Shown: one piece after another, positions 13,959-23,009 of the stretch
Numbering within the stretch: position 1 is the stretch's first letter
Layout: each line of letters starts with the position of its first letter
Source of the DNA: Alteromonadaceae bacterium UBA2620
GTDB lineage: Bacteria; Pseudomonadota; Gammaproteobacteria; Enterobacterales; Alteromonadaceae
NCBI GenBank assembly: GCA_002339125.1
Contig: DDJQ01000150.1
Span: forward strand, 1 to 23,498
Reading direction: 5' to 3'
DNA: 23,498 nt
The notes under the pieces: generated by a model
What the model was told of the DNA's origin: nothing
Database searches by the model: none
What the model saw: the letters and a program-made list of their open reading frames with translations, nothing else
Program-made: the position numbers and the translations under genes

Positions 13959-14702
13959 ATGGACAAATTACTCTATATCTCCAGCAGTGGTGCGTCGCAG
14001 GACCTGTTAGGCACGTCAATACGGGCTAACAACCTGGCGAATGCTCAAACCAATGGCTTTAAAGCACAGCTTGAACAGGCAAGGTCGATGCCGGTATACG
14101 GCGAAGGTTTGCCGTCCCGGGTATTTGCCATGACGGAAAGCCCTGCCAACAACTATGAAGACGGCCCGCTGATTCAAACGGGTCGGGATCTTGACGTAGC
14201 CATTCAGGGGGACGGCTGGTTTGCGGTACAGGATGAGCAGGGTAACGAAGCCTATTCCCGTGATGGTAATTTTCAGTTAGGGCCGGATGGAGTCCTGGAA
14301 GATGTGCACGGCAACCCAGTGATGGGCGATGCCGGCCCAATATTTTTGCCGGTGCCACTGGACAATCTGAACATTGCCGCAGACGGCACAATTTCCGTTC
14401 GCCCACAAGGCGCGCCAGCTGCGGTTAACGAAGAAGTAGGCCGGTTAAAACTGGTTAAACCTGAATACAGTGATTTGCAACGCGGCAATGACGGATTGTT
14501 CCGTCAGAAAGATGGCACTATCGCTGCGGCAGACGAAACCGTATCGGTAATGACCGGTATGCTCGAAGGTTCAAACGTTAATGCCATTGATGAAATGGTC
14601 AATATGATCAGTTTGCAGCGTCACTATGAGTTGCAAGTCAAAATGATGAAGAAAGCCGATACGCTGGATACGCGTGGCAACATGCTGTTACGGATTATTT
14701 AA
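13959..14702 (+). CDS. flgF: Flagellar proximal rod protein FlgF
   Basis: Proximal rod subunit joining FlgB/FlgC to the distal rod. The 247-residue product has the N-terminal motif SIRANNLANAQTNGFKAQLEQ (about 20-40), the central hook-like block with the VAIQGDGWFAVQDE strand, and the C-terminal helix EGSNVNAIDEMVNMISLQRHYELQVKMMKKAD. Normal length for FlgF and clearly related to FlgG, the next gene. First gene of the second unit. The ATG follows a modest AAAGG ribosome site. Confidence 0.94.
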   Translation: MDKLLYISSSGASQDLLGTSIRANNLANAQTNGFKAQLEQARSMPVYGEGLPSRVFAMTESPANNYEDGPLIQTGRDLDVAIQGDGWFAVQDEQGNEAYSRDGNFQLGPDGVLEDVHGNPVMGDAGPIFLPVPLDNLNIAADGTISVRPQGAPAAVNEEVGRLKLVKPEYSDLQRGNDGLFRQKDGTIAAADETVSVMTGMLEGSNVNAIDEMVNMISLQRHYELQVKMMKKADTLDTRGNMLLRII

Positions 14703-14744
14703 TAAGCCGCAGCGAATTTCAGTAAAGGCAGAGGAGAGACAAGT

Positions 14745-15533
14745 ATGCATCCTGCACTTTGGATCAGTAAAACCGGACTTGATGCGGCACAAACCGATGT
14801 GTCGGTGGTATCAAACAATCTGGCCAACGCTTCTACCGTTGGGTTTAAAAAGGATCGGGCGATCTTTGAAGATTTGCTTTACCAAAACATCAATCAGCCT
14901 GGTGGTCGCTCTTCAGCGGATACCGAATTACCGTCAGGGTTAATGGTGGGCGCCGGCTCTAAAGTGGTCGCTACGCAAAAAGCTCACACTCAGGGCAATC
15001 TGTTAACTACCGACAATGCACTGGATATGTCTATTCAGGGTCGCGGCTTTTTTGAAATTCTGCAGCCGGACGGCACCATTGCTTATACCCGAAATGGTCA
15101 GTTTACGTTAAACGATCAGGGGCAAATTGTTACCCCAGGAGCAGGCTTTCTTTTGCAGCCGGAAATTGCCATTCCTGAAGATGCCCAGCAAATCACCATT
15201 TCACAGGATGGTGAGGTGTCTGCATCGGTACGTGGTCAGGCTGAGCCTCAGGTGCTTGGTCAGCTCAATATTTCTGATTTTGTTAACCCGACCGGCTTAC
15301 AGCCAGTGGGCCAGAACCTTTATGTGGAAACGGCAGTTTCCGGCGCCCCATTGCAGGGCGTACCGGGCCTGCAGGGCCTGGGAACTATCGTGCAGGGGAC
15401 GCTGGAAACGTCCAATGTGAATGTGACCGAAGAACTGGTAAATCTGATCGAGAGCCAACGACTATATGAAATGAACTCCAAAGTTATTTCATCGGTTGAC
15501 CAGATGCTTGGTCAGGTTATACAGCAGCTTTAA
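14745..15533 (+). CDS. flgG: Flagellar distal rod protein FlgG
   Basis: Distal rod subunit that passes through the P and L rings. The 262-residue product matches FlgG closely: LWISKTGLDAAQTDVSVVSNNLANASTVGFKKDRA at the N-terminus, LDMSIQGRGFFEILQPDG in the middle, and the C-terminal LETSNVNVTEELVNLIESQRLYEMNSKVI. Length is the family norm. GAGGAGAGA lies before the ATG. Follows flgF after 42 bases and precedes flgH by 14. Confidence 0.96.
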   Translation: MHPALWISKTGLDAAQTDVSVVSNNLANASTVGFKKDRAIFEDLLYQNINQPGGRSSADTELPSGLMVGAGSKVVATQKAHTQGNLLTTDNALDMSIQGRGFFEILQPDGTIAYTRNGQFTLNDQGQIVTPGAGFLLQPEIAIPEDAQQITISQDGEVSASVRGQAEPQVLGQLNISDFVNPTGLQPVGQNLYVETAVSGAPLQGVPGLQGLGTIVQGTLETSNVNVTEELVNLIESQRLYEMNSKVISSVDQMLGQVIQQL

Positions 15534-15547
15534 TCTAAGGTGATCTC

Positions 15548-16231
15548 ATGATGCGTGTATTACTGGTATTTACTTGTGTTGCACTGTTTAGCGGTTGTGC
15601 CAGTACTTCGCCCGATCGTGTTGAGGCGAATGATCCATCTTTTGCGCCGGTGATCCCTGAGATGCCGCGCGAGCAAATTGTTGAGGATGGCGGCCTGTTT
15701 CGCCCGCGGATGGCTAATAGCCTTTATTCAGATGTGACGGCCCGGCGGGTGGGAGACATCATTACGGTTACTCTCAGTGAAAATACCAATGCCACGAAAT
15801 CTGCCGGCACCACCACGTCAAAAGAAACCGGTGTTGATGTGCAGCCGATTACCGGATTAGGTGGCAACGCGTTGAATATAGGCAATCAGTCTATTCAGCT
15901 TGGGGTAAATTCTTCCAGCGAATTTGCCGGTGATGCCCAGGCGAATCAAAGCAACAGCCTGAACGGGAGTATTTCGGTTACCGTCACTGACGTGCTGGCC
16001 AACCAGAATCTGGTAATACGCGGTGAGAAATGGCTGACGTTAAACCACGGTGATGAATATATCCGTTTAACCGGCATTATCCGCGCGTCGGATATCTCGC
16101 CGGAAAATGAAATCCTGTCTACCCGTATTGCCAATGCCCGCATTCAATACAGTGGTACCGGTAGCTTTGCCCGCTCTCAGGAGAAAGGCTGGCTGACAAA
16201 ATTCTTTTCATCACAATGGTGGCCTTTCTAG
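15548..16231 (+). CDS. flgH: Flagellar L-ring lipoprotein FlgH
   Basis: Outer-membrane lipoprotein that forms the L ring, the outer bushing of the rod. The 227-residue product has a signal peptide with lipobox FSGC (Cys17), then the FlgH core: SLYSDVTARRVGDIITVTLSENTNATKSAGT (about 58-88) and the ENLVIRGEK-like segment NQNLVIRGEKWLTLNHGDEYIRLTG near residue 152, and a C-terminal GSFARSQEKGWLTKFF. It starts with two ATG codons; the first is chosen, behind TAAGGTGA. The stop runs into the ribosome site of flgI. Confidence 0.95.
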   Translation: MMRVLLVFTCVALFSGCASTSPDRVEANDPSFAPVIPEMPREQIVEDGGLFRPRMANSLYSDVTARRVGDIITVTLSENTNATKSAGTTTSKETGVDVQPITGLGGNALNIGNQSIQLGVNSSSEFAGDAQANQSNSLNGSISVTVTDVLANQNLVIRGEKWLTLNHGDEYIRLTGIIRASDISPENEILSTRIANARIQYSGTGSFARSQEKGWLTKFFSSQWWPF

Positions 16232-16239
16232 GGGGTAAC

Positions 16240-17349
16240 ATGGGTAAATTATTAAGTGTTGTACTGTGTTGTCTGAGTCTGGTTACCAGCGCTCACGCCC
16301 AGCGTATCAAAGACGTAGCCAGTATTCAGGGCGTGCGTAGTAACCAGTTAATTGGTTATGGTCTGGTGGTGGGCTTACCCGGTACTGGCGAGCAAAGCCC
16401 GTTTACCGAGCAAAGTTTCAGAACCATGCTGACCAATTTTGGCATCAGCCTGGACCCCAACATTAAACCCAAAATCAAGAACGTTGCGGCAGTGGCTGTC
16501 CATGCGGAGTTACCGCCGTTTATCAAACCCGGCCAGACCATTGATGTCACAGTGTCTTCAGTGGGGGAAGCCAGTAGTTTGCAGGGCGGTACCTTATTAC
16601 AAACCTTTCTGAAAGGTGTGGATGGCAACATCTATGCAGTAGCGCAGGGTAGCCTGGTGGTCAGTGGTTTTGGTGCTGAGGGCGGTGATGGTTCAAGGGT
16701 GGTGGTGAATACGCCAACCGTCGGCCGCATTGCTAACGGTGCGTTGGTTGAGCGGGCAGTACCGAGCGGTTTTGCCAGTGGCGACAGCCTGACGCTGAAC
16801 TTACATTATCCTGATTTCTCTACCGCCAAAGCACTGGCCGATGTGATTAATCAGCGCCTCGGAGCTCAACCGGAAAAAGGCTATGCCATTGCTGAGCCCC
16901 TGGATGCAGCGTCGGTCAGAGTGACTGCTCCTCGCGATCCGGGTCAGCGTGTGGGCTTTTTAGCCACGCTGGAAAACTTTGAATTTACTCCCGCAGATGC
17001 ACCGGCGCGAGTGGTGGTTAATAGCCGCACCGGCACCATTGTTATTGGTCGCGACGTGCGTTTATTGCCGGCCGCAATCACTCATGGTGGCCTTACTGTG
17101 ACCATCAGTGAGAACCAGCAGGTGACACAACCTAATGCGCTTGCCGATGGTGAAACAGCGGTAACTACGCAGTCCATCATTGATGTCAATCTGGCCGATA
17201 GTCGCATGTTTAAGTTTGAACCTGGCGTAACGCTTGATCAATTGGTGCGTGCGGTTAACGAAGTAGGCGCAGCGCCCGGCGATCTGATGGCTATTCTTGA
17301 AGCGCTTCGCCAGGCCGGCGCGTTACAGGGCGAGCTGGTGGTGATCTGA
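16240..17349 (+). CDS. flgI: Flagellar P-ring protein FlgI
   Basis: Periplasmic protein that forms the P ring in the peptidoglycan layer, assembled with help from FlgA. The 369-residue product starts at ATG 16240, four bases behind GGGGG. It gives a clean signal peptide (cleavage after Ala-His-Ala20) followed by the hallmark QRIKDVASIQGVRSNQLIGYGLVVGLPGTGE. An upstream in-frame ATG at 16216 overlaps flgH and would spoil the signal peptide. The C-terminus has the conserved TLDQLVRAVNEVGAAPGDLMAILEALRQAGAL. Stop and flgJ start share a base (TGATG), so translation is coupled. Confidence 0.95.
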   Translation: MGKLLSVVLCCLSLVTSAHAQRIKDVASIQGVRSNQLIGYGLVVGLPGTGEQSPFTEQSFRTMLTNFGISLDPNIKPKIKNVAAVAVHAELPPFIKPGQTIDVTVSSVGEASSLQGGTLLQTFLKGVDGNIYAVAQGSLVVSGFGAEGGDGSRVVVNTPTVGRIANGALVERAVPSGFASGDSLTLNLHYPDFSTAKALADVINQRLGAQPEKGYAIAEPLDAASVRVTAPRDPGQRVGFLATLENFEFTPADAPARVVVNSRTGTIVIGRDVRLLPAAITHGGLTVTISENQQVTQPNALADGETAVTTQSIIDVNLADSRMFKFEPGVTLDQLVRAVNEVGAAPGDLMAILEALRQAGALQGELVVI

Positions 17350-18302
17350 TGGACGTACTGAATACAAAATCGCAGTTAGAGTCGGCCCGCAACGTTCATG
17401 ACTTATCCAGTCTGAACCGCTTGCGTGAGGCTGCCTATTCGAAAGATGACAAAGCGCTCAAAGAAGCAGCGCAGCAGTTTGAAGCGATTTTTGTCCAGAT
17501 GATGCTCAAATCCATGCGCAAAGCCCAGGATGCCATGGCCGATAAAGACAGCCCGTTTAACACTGAAGAAGTAAAATTCTATCGTGACATGCACGATAAA
17601 CAACTCGCTCAGGATCTTTCCAGCGGTGGTGGTGTTGGCCTGGCTGAGATTATTGTTCAGCAGTTAGGGCAGCATGATATTAACGATTACATCCCGGCCA
17701 GTGTGGCCCGTAACGACGGCAATCTGGCGTCGCTGAATCGACAACGGCAATTTCGCATTGAGCAAGCCCAACAAACCGCCGAACTACTCAGCGATCCGCA
17801 ATCACAACAGGCTTTTAAAACTGCAGCGTTCAGTAATCCTCAGGAGTTTGTCGAACAACTTTGGCCAGCTGCCAGCAAAGCAGCGGTAGAACTGGGTATT
17901 GAGCCTCAGGCATTAGTGGCGCAGGCGGCAGTAGAAACAGGCTGGGGGCAACATGTTATCCATCATGGCAGTGGTAGCAGTGCCAATAACCTGTTTGGTA
18001 TTAAAGCCAATAGCAACTGGCAGGGAGAGTCGGCGACGGTCAATACCATGGAGTTCGACGGTACGGTAGCGCGTCAGCAGCGCGCCGCGTTTCGCTCTTA
18101 TGATAATTTACAGCAGGGTTTTGAAGATTACGTTCAGTTTATTCGTGGTCAGGAACGGTACCGCCCGGCAGTAGAAAATGCCAGCGACCCGAAGGCGTAC
18201 TTTAAAGCGTTACAAGATGCCGGCTACGCCACGGATCCGCAGTATGCGGATAAGGTGATGGCCGTTTATAACAGTGATTCTTTGCGGAGCTATCTGCCAT
18301 GA
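17349..18302 (+). CDS. flgJ: Flagellar rod cap and peptidoglycan hydrolase FlgJ
   Basis: Two-domain protein: an N-terminal rod cap that promotes rod assembly, and a C-terminal beta-N-acetylglucosaminidase that opens the peptidoglycan for the rod. The 317-residue product has the rod-binding domain at about 30-105 (QQFEAIFVQMMLKSMRKA, SGGGVGLAEIIVQQL), a linker, then the glucosaminidase domain at about 160-315. The catalytic Glu is E196 in VAQAAVETGWGQ, followed by NNLFGIKA. Both domains look intact, the usual gammaproteobacterial form. Coupled to flgI by a TGATG overlap. Confidence 0.95.
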   Translation: MDVLNTKSQLESARNVHDLSSLNRLREAAYSKDDKALKEAAQQFEAIFVQMMLKSMRKAQDAMADKDSPFNTEEVKFYRDMHDKQLAQDLSSGGGVGLAEIIVQQLGQHDINDYIPASVARNDGNLASLNRQRQFRIEQAQQTAELLSDPQSQQAFKTAAFSNPQEFVEQLWPAASKAAVELGIEPQALVAQAAVETGWGQHVIHHGSGSSANNLFGIKANSNWQGESATVNTMEFDGTVARQQRAAFRSYDNLQQGFEDYVQFIRGQERYRPAVENASDPKAYFKALQDAGYATDPQYADKVMAVYNSDSLRSYLP

Positions 18303-18348
18303 AAAAGAGTTGCCCGGTAATATTGCCGCACCAGGCTAAGGCGTGCTT

Positions 18349-20394
18349 ATGAGCGGCAACGTTGATTTATATTCAATTGCCACCAGCGGTGTAAATGCCA
18401 GCAGCCGGCTGCTGTCGACTGCCAGTAATAACATAGCTAATGTTAACTCCGAAGGCTATGTGCGCGAACGTACATCGGTAACCAGTGAGCTTTATGGTGG
18501 TGTTGGCCGTGCCACCACAGAGCGGGTCATCAATCAGTTTGCGCAAAATCAGTTGCGCCGTGATACCACGTTAGTGGGAGAGTGGGAAACCTTCTCTGAA
18601 AAGACCTCAGCGATAGATAATTTGTTGGCCAACGAAGCCAATTCGCTGTCTACCGGTTTCAGCGACTTTTTCGCCTCAGTGCAAACCGCAGCTGACGATC
18701 CAACTAATTTATCTTCACGTCAGTTAGTGTTGTCTGAAGGCGAGGCATTGCTGCGCCGCATGTCGTCAATTTCTGATTTTATGGAAGCGAAGGAAGAAGA
18801 GCTTAACCTTGAATTTAACAGTATGGTGAGCCAGGCCAACAGCCTGATTGAATCTATTGGCGATCTGAATAAAGCCATTTTGGTGGCAAAAGGCAACTTT
18901 AAAGACAGCGAACCCTCGGCGTTACTTAACGAGCGTGACAAAGCGATTAATGATCTGGCGGAGATCATGGATATCACCGTGCGGGAAAGTAAAAATGCCA
19001 ATGGCTCTTTGCTAATTAATCTGGCCAGTGGTGAGTCGCTGGTACTGGAAGATGGCAGTTTTAACCTTTTCGAGCTCAGTGATAATGCTGACTTCATGCA
19101 AAAGCAACTGGAATTAGCGACTAACTTTTCGGGCAGCAAACCCAATACCGATATCAATATTGCTGAGGAAGATCTGGGCGGCGCCTTAGGAGGCCTGTTT
19201 CGCTATCGGGATGAGGTATTAGGCCCGTCGCAGCGGGATATTGGCCAGATGGCAGTGGCTTTTGCCGACGCGGTAAATTCGCAAAATCGTCTGGGCATGG
19301 ATATGGATTTTCAACTCGGTGGAGACATATTCACGTTGCCGGAGCTAAGCGGCCTGCCGTACAGTAATACACCGTCTACGCTGGCTTTATCCGGCCAGTT
19401 TGCCCCAGGCAAAGGCAACGAGCTTACCGATGCCGATATTCGCGTGTCCGTTACTAACGTGACCGGCGCCGGTGTACCCAGTGAGGTATCGGTGGAACTG
19501 TTAAATGGCGATGGCACGCCTAAGCTGGATGAAAACAATCAGCCGGTAGTGTTTAGTAACATTACGTTAAATGCCGGTTATACCGAAATTCCAGGCGGCA
19601 TTGAAATTGAATTTCAGTCTGCTGGTGGCTACAGCGTGGGCAACCAGTTTCTGGTTCAGCCGGTAAAATACAGTGCGTCGGATATTACTATGACTACCAC
19701 GCGGCCAGAAGATTTAGCCTTTGCCAGCCCGGTACGAAGTGACGCCGGCAGCAATAATCTTGGCGATGCCACCGTAGTAAATACTCAGGTGTACGATACG
19801 GATGTTACTACATCGTTTTTTGATGGCGCGGGTGGACTGGATGCCGGTGCCCCTGCGCAGATTCGTTTTACCGCAGCAGACAGTTATGAAGTACTGGATA
19901 GCAGCGGCACGGTGTTATCAACCGTTACCGGGGCCACTGATTTGAATAACCTGTTAGCCCAGGCGGGCGGTGGTTTAGACGGCAGTTACGATATTAGCCT
20001 TGAAGGAATACCCGCTGCCGGTGACACCTTTTCGATCAGCTACAATACCAATGGAAGCTTTGATAACCAGAATGCCCTGGAATTAGCCTCACTGAAGCAA
20101 GCGTCGTTGGTGCAACTTAGCACCAACTCAAGCAGTGAGCCGCGCACGTTGCATGAGAGTTACTCGACCCTGGTAAGCCGGGTGGGCGAAGAGTCAGCTT
20201 CTGCCGGTATTGCCCTGCAAGCCGCCGAAAGCATGAAAGTGCAGTCAACTGAGTGGTTTGACTCAGTGTCGGGAGTGAGTCTGGATGAAGAAGCTGCGAA
20301 CCTTGTGCGTTATCAGCAGTCTTATGCAGCAGCAGCCAGAATTTTGAGCACTGCCCAGGAATTGTTTAATACTATTTTATCGTCGGTTAGGTAA
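18349..20394 (+). CDS. flgK: Hook-filament junction protein FlgK (HAP1)
   Basis: First junction protein between hook and filament, chaperoned by FlgN. The product is 681 residues from ATG 18349, which has AAGG eight bases upstream; GTG at 18343 is in frame but less well placed. The N-terminus carries the axial motif SGVNASSRLLSTASNNIANVNSEGYVRE (about 12-39). The C-terminus has the coiled SGVSLDEEAANLVRYQQSYAAAARILSTAQELFNTIL. The central region is longer than in enteric FlgK (about 550 residues), including an Asp/Gly-rich insert around 320-590 exposed on the surface. Follows flgJ after 46 bases and precedes flgL by five. Confidence 0.94.
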   Translation: MSGNVDLYSIATSGVNASSRLLSTASNNIANVNSEGYVRERTSVTSELYGGVGRATTERVINQFAQNQLRRDTTLVGEWETFSEKTSAIDNLLANEANSLSTGFSDFFASVQTAADDPTNLSSRQLVLSEGEALLRRMSSISDFMEAKEEELNLEFNSMVSQANSLIESIGDLNKAILVAKGNFKDSEPSALLNERDKAINDLAEIMDITVRESKNANGSLLINLASGESLVLEDGSFNLFELSDNADFMQKQLELATNFSGSKPNTDINIAEEDLGGALGGLFRYRDEVLGPSQRDIGQMAVAFADAVNSQNRLGMDMDFQLGGDIFTLPELSGLPYSNTPSTLALSGQFAPGKGNELTDADIRVSVTNVTGAGVPSEVSVELLNGDGTPKLDENNQPVVFSNITLNAGYTEIPGGIEIEFQSAGGYSVGNQFLVQPVKYSASDITMTTTRPEDLAFASPVRSDAGSNNLGDATVVNTQVYDTDVTTSFFDGAGGLDAGAPAQIRFTAADSYEVLDSSGTVLSTVTGATDLNNLLAQAGGGLDGSYDISLEGIPAAGDTFSISYNTNGSFDNQNALELASLKQASLVQLSTNSSSEPRTLHESYSTLVSRVGEESASAGIALQAAESMKVQSTEWFDSVSGVSLDEEAANLVRYQQSYAAAARILSTAQELFNTILSSVR

Positions 20395-20399
20395 CAGCC

Positions 20400-21626
20400 A
20401 TGCGTATTTCTACTAATCAACTCTATGATCAGAATATCCGTGCCATCATGGATAATCAGTCAGGGCTTGCTGACACACAGCAGCAGTTGAGTACGGGTAA
20501 GAAGATTAACCGACCATCGGATGATCCGGTTGGCAGCGCCAAAGTGCTGCGCATGACCGAAGAGCTGGCCAGTTTACAGCAATATCAACGCAATAATGAC
20601 CTGGTAACCGGTTCGCTGGAGCAGCAGGAAACCATTCTGGATAACATTACCAATTCGGTTAACCGCGCTCGAATGCTCACTATTCAGGCCGGTGACGGAG
20701 CCTTATCTGATGCCGATCGTAAAGCGCTGGCGTCAGAGATAGGCCAGATCAAAGACGAAGTCTTCGATCTGATGAACTCGCAAAACGCCGAGGGTGACTA
20801 TTATTTTTCGGGTTATCAGTCTGAATCTCAACCTTTCGTTTTGAATGCGGGCGGTCCTGGCAACGCGTATACCTATCAGGGCGATAGCGGTAGCAACGAA
20901 GTACAGCTTTCTAATAGTGTCAAGGTGAGAAGCAGCGCATCAGGGCAATCTTTATTCGAAGATGTACCGGCGCGGCGCAACTTCACCATCACCAACAATT
21001 CCGGGATTACTGTGAATGAAGCGGTGGTGGCCGGGCAGGGCGATTTTGATACTTTCTATAAGAATAACTACGATCCGCTCAATGCCGCCAATAATAATTA
21101 TCGTATTAGCATCACAGCGCCTAATCAGGTGCAAATTCAGAATCTCGGTACTGGTAGCGTAGTCGCGACTAAAGTTTTCACCTCAGGTGAGCCATTCAAT
21201 TTCGCCGGTATTGATTTTAACCTGCAGGGCGGAACCGGCAATACCCTGGATTTTCAGTTAGATGCGCCGCAAAAGAAAAATATTGCCACCACGCTATATG
21301 ACTTACAGCAGGTGCTTAATAACGATCAGGTGGGTGATGCCGCTTACCGTGAAGCGTTAAGTGATGCCCTGGTAGGCATTGATAATGGCCTGGAAAAAAT
21401 AGCGTTTGAAACCTCGTCTATTGGTGCCCGGCTGAATGTGGCCCAGTCGGTTTATGAAACCAACCTGGATTTGGAAGTGTCGACCAAAGAAGCTCGCAGC
21501 GCTATTCAGGACGTGGACTATGCCGAAGCCTCAGCCGAATTTGCCAAGCAGGAAGCTGCGCTTACTGCAGCACTAAGTACTTTTCCGCGTATCTCAGGAT
21601 TATCGCTTTTCAACTATCTGTCGTGA
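20400..21626 (+). CDS. flgL: Hook-filament junction protein FlgL (HAP3)
   Basis: Second junction protein, flagellin-like, adapting FlgK to the filament. The 408-residue product has the N-terminal D0/D1 helices (MRISTNQLYDQN, TQQQLSTGKKINRPSDDPVGSAKVLRM at about 26-52), the ILDNITNSVNRARML helix, and the C-terminal helix DVDYAEASAEFAKQEAALTAAL. The start follows AGG by seven bases. Last gene of the unit; an inverted repeat without a T tract follows the stop. Confidence 0.94.
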   Translation: MRISTNQLYDQNIRAIMDNQSGLADTQQQLSTGKKINRPSDDPVGSAKVLRMTEELASLQQYQRNNDLVTGSLEQQETILDNITNSVNRARMLTIQAGDGALSDADRKALASEIGQIKDEVFDLMNSQNAEGDYYFSGYQSESQPFVLNAGGPGNAYTYQGDSGSNEVQLSNSVKVRSSASGQSLFEDVPARRNFTITNNSGITVNEAVVAGQGDFDTFYKNNYDPLNAANNNYRISITAPNQVQIQNLGTGSVVATKVFTSGEPFNFAGIDFNLQGGTGNTLDFQLDAPQKKNIATTLYDLQQVLNNDQVGDAAYREALSDALVGIDNGLEKIAFETSSIGARLNVAQSVYETNLDLEVSTKEARSAIQDVDYAEASAEFAKQEAALTAALSTFPRISGLSLFNYLS

Positions 21627-21633
21627 TGCTCCT

Positions 21634-21680
21634 GAGAATGTTGACCACCGCATAAGTTATGAGCAAAGGTTAACATTCTC
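21634..21680 (+). terminator. Long-stem inverted repeat after flgL
   Basis: GAGAATGTTGACC (21634-21646) pairs with GGTTAACATTCTC (21668-21680): 13 bp with one G-T pair and a 21-base loop. There is no T tract on either strand, so it may stabilise the 3' end of the transcript or be a factor-dependent stop rather than a classic terminator. Confidence 0.45.
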
Positions 21681-22041
21681 TGGCTATCTGTAATAATCGC
21701 TTACCAATTCAGACGTATCCTGTGACTATATCCATTGGGATTGTGGATTCCACGCCTTAATAGCAATAGATTTGTGTTTATTAGCCAGGCTTGGTCATTT
21801 CATAATTATTCCTATCAGCTTGTCACCCTATCACTCTTTTAGACTGGCAAGTTGATTGCTCAACTGTAACCGTCGCTCAAATCAAACTTCATCAGACAAT
21901 ATATCATACCCCGGTCTATTCGTTTCAGGTGATTCAGAGTCACCGTTCACTATCAATCGTAAATTTATTAGATATGACAATATGTTAGCTATCTAAATGA
22001 CGTCTATAGTCATTACTGCATAAAAAAATAGTCAATTTCAT
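21681..22041. other. AT-rich spacer between flgL and flagellin, no gene seen
   Basis: No supportable reading frame. Small inverted repeats are present: GGTGA-N7-TCACC near 21930, TTAGATA (21968-21974) with TATCTAA (21990-21996), and AATGAC-N7-GTCATT just after. This region ends at the sigma-28 promoter. A small RNA is possible but nothing specific supports it. Confidence 0.4.
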
Positions 22042-22068
22042 TAAAGGGAATTTGGGAATTGTCGATAA
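22042..22068 (+). promoter_or_regulatory. Sigma-28 promoter of the first flagellin gene
   Basis: TAAA (22042-22045), 15-base spacer, GTCGATAA (22061-22068): one mismatch from the FliA consensus TAAA-N15-GCCGATAA. It gives a leader of about 110 bases before the flagellin ATG. Confidence 0.88.
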
Positions 22069-22087
22069 TAGTTCTGAGAGAGCCAGT

Positions 22088-22133
22088 TCATCAATTACCC
22101 CTCAGGTATTGATGACTACTATTACAATGTAAT
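22088..22133 (+). promoter_or_regulatory. Hairpins in the flagellin 5' leader
   Basis: TCATCAATTACC (22088-22099) pairs with GGTATTGATGA (22105-22115) with one bulged T and a CCTCA loop, followed by ATTAC-AAT-GTAAT (22121-22133). Both lie in the predicted leader, 55-100 bases before the start codon, and could affect mRNA stability or translation. Confidence 0.45.
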
Positions 22134-22187
22134 TGCCGGATATTCTGGCAGCCAGCCCTAGCTGGATTGAAAGTGTAGGAGAGACTT

Positions 22188-23009
22188 ATGTCTTTGTTCG
22201 TCAATACCAATGTGTCTGCATTAAACGCACAACGCCAGTTGTTTGATGTATCTAATTCTTTAAGCACGTCTTTTGAGCGTCTATCATCGGGCTTCCGCAT
22301 TAATGGTGCGGCAGATGATGCGGCTGGTCTGCAAATTACTGACCGTATGACGACTCAGATTCAAGGCCTGAACCAGGCCGTACGTAATGCTAACGATGCT
22401 ATTTCACTAACCCAAACTGCGGAAGGCGCGCTGGATGAAACAACCACTGCGTTGCAGCGTATTCGTCAACTGGCAGTACAGTCCCAAAACGGCGTGAACA
22501 GTGCTTCAGATCGCAGCGCTCTCAACAAAGAGGTGACTGCGCTGAAAACGGAAATCTCGCGTATCGCAAGTGATTCAGAGTTCAATGGTAAAGCCCTGTT
22601 AGATGGTTCGTTTGGCGCTGACTTTTTAGTTGGTGCAAACGCTGGCCAGAATATCAAAGTGTCCTTAAGCGGTCAGTCTTACGGCGCATCTGGTTTAAAC
22701 ATCGATACATTGAGTGTCGGGACTTCCGCGGCTGCCGCGGCTGCATTGACAGCAATCGACGACGCAATTTCTGCTATCGGAGGAACCCGTGCAGAATTGG
22801 GTGCACTGCAAAACCGTTTCCAATCTACAATCCGTAACCTGAGTAACATTTCAGAAAACGTGTCGGCGGCACGTTCGCAAATCAAAGATACTGATTTTGC
22901 AGCAGAAACTGCTGCCTTAACGCGTAATCAGATTATTCAGCAGGCAAGTACTACGGTGCTGGCTCAGGCTAATCAGCGCCCACAGGCGGCATTACAGCTA
23001 CTGGGATAA
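22188..23009 (+). CDS. Flagellin, polar filament subunit
   Basis: Filament subunit exported by the flagellar type III system. The 273-residue product has the full N-terminal D0/D1 helices (MSLFVNTNVSALNAQRQLF, LSTSFERLSSGFRINGAADDAAGLQI at about 26-51), the RIRQLAVQSQNG block, a short variable middle (about 150-190) with little or no D2/D3, and the C-terminal D1/D0 helices ending NQRPQAALQLLG. This compact form is usual in Alteromonas and Vibrio polar flagellins. AGGAGAG lies before the ATG. Surface Ser/Thr in the variable part could be glycosylated, fitting the methyltransferase at 5617, but this is inference. It has its own sigma-28 promoter and terminator. Confidence 0.94.
   Translation: MSLFVNTNVSALNAQRQLFDVSNSLSTSFERLSSGFRINGAADDAAGLQITDRMTTQIQGLNQAVRNANDAISLTQTAEGALDETTTALQRIRQLAVQSQNGVNSASDRSALNKEVTALKTEISRIASDSEFNGKALLDGSFGADFLVGANAGQNIKVSLSGQSYGASGLNIDTLSVGTSAAAAAALTAIDDAISAIGGTRAELGALQNRFQSTIRNLSNISENVSAARSQIKDTDFAAETAALTRNQIIQQASTTVLAQANQRPQAALQLLG

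Noticed and set aside
16216..16239. flgI start at ATG 16216
   Set aside because: It lies inside flgH and adds eight residues before a well-formed signal peptide; ATG 16240 has GGGGG at good spacing.
18343..18348. flgK start at GTG 18343
   Set aside because: In frame, but ATG 18349 has the better spacing to AAGG and a normal FlgK N-terminus.
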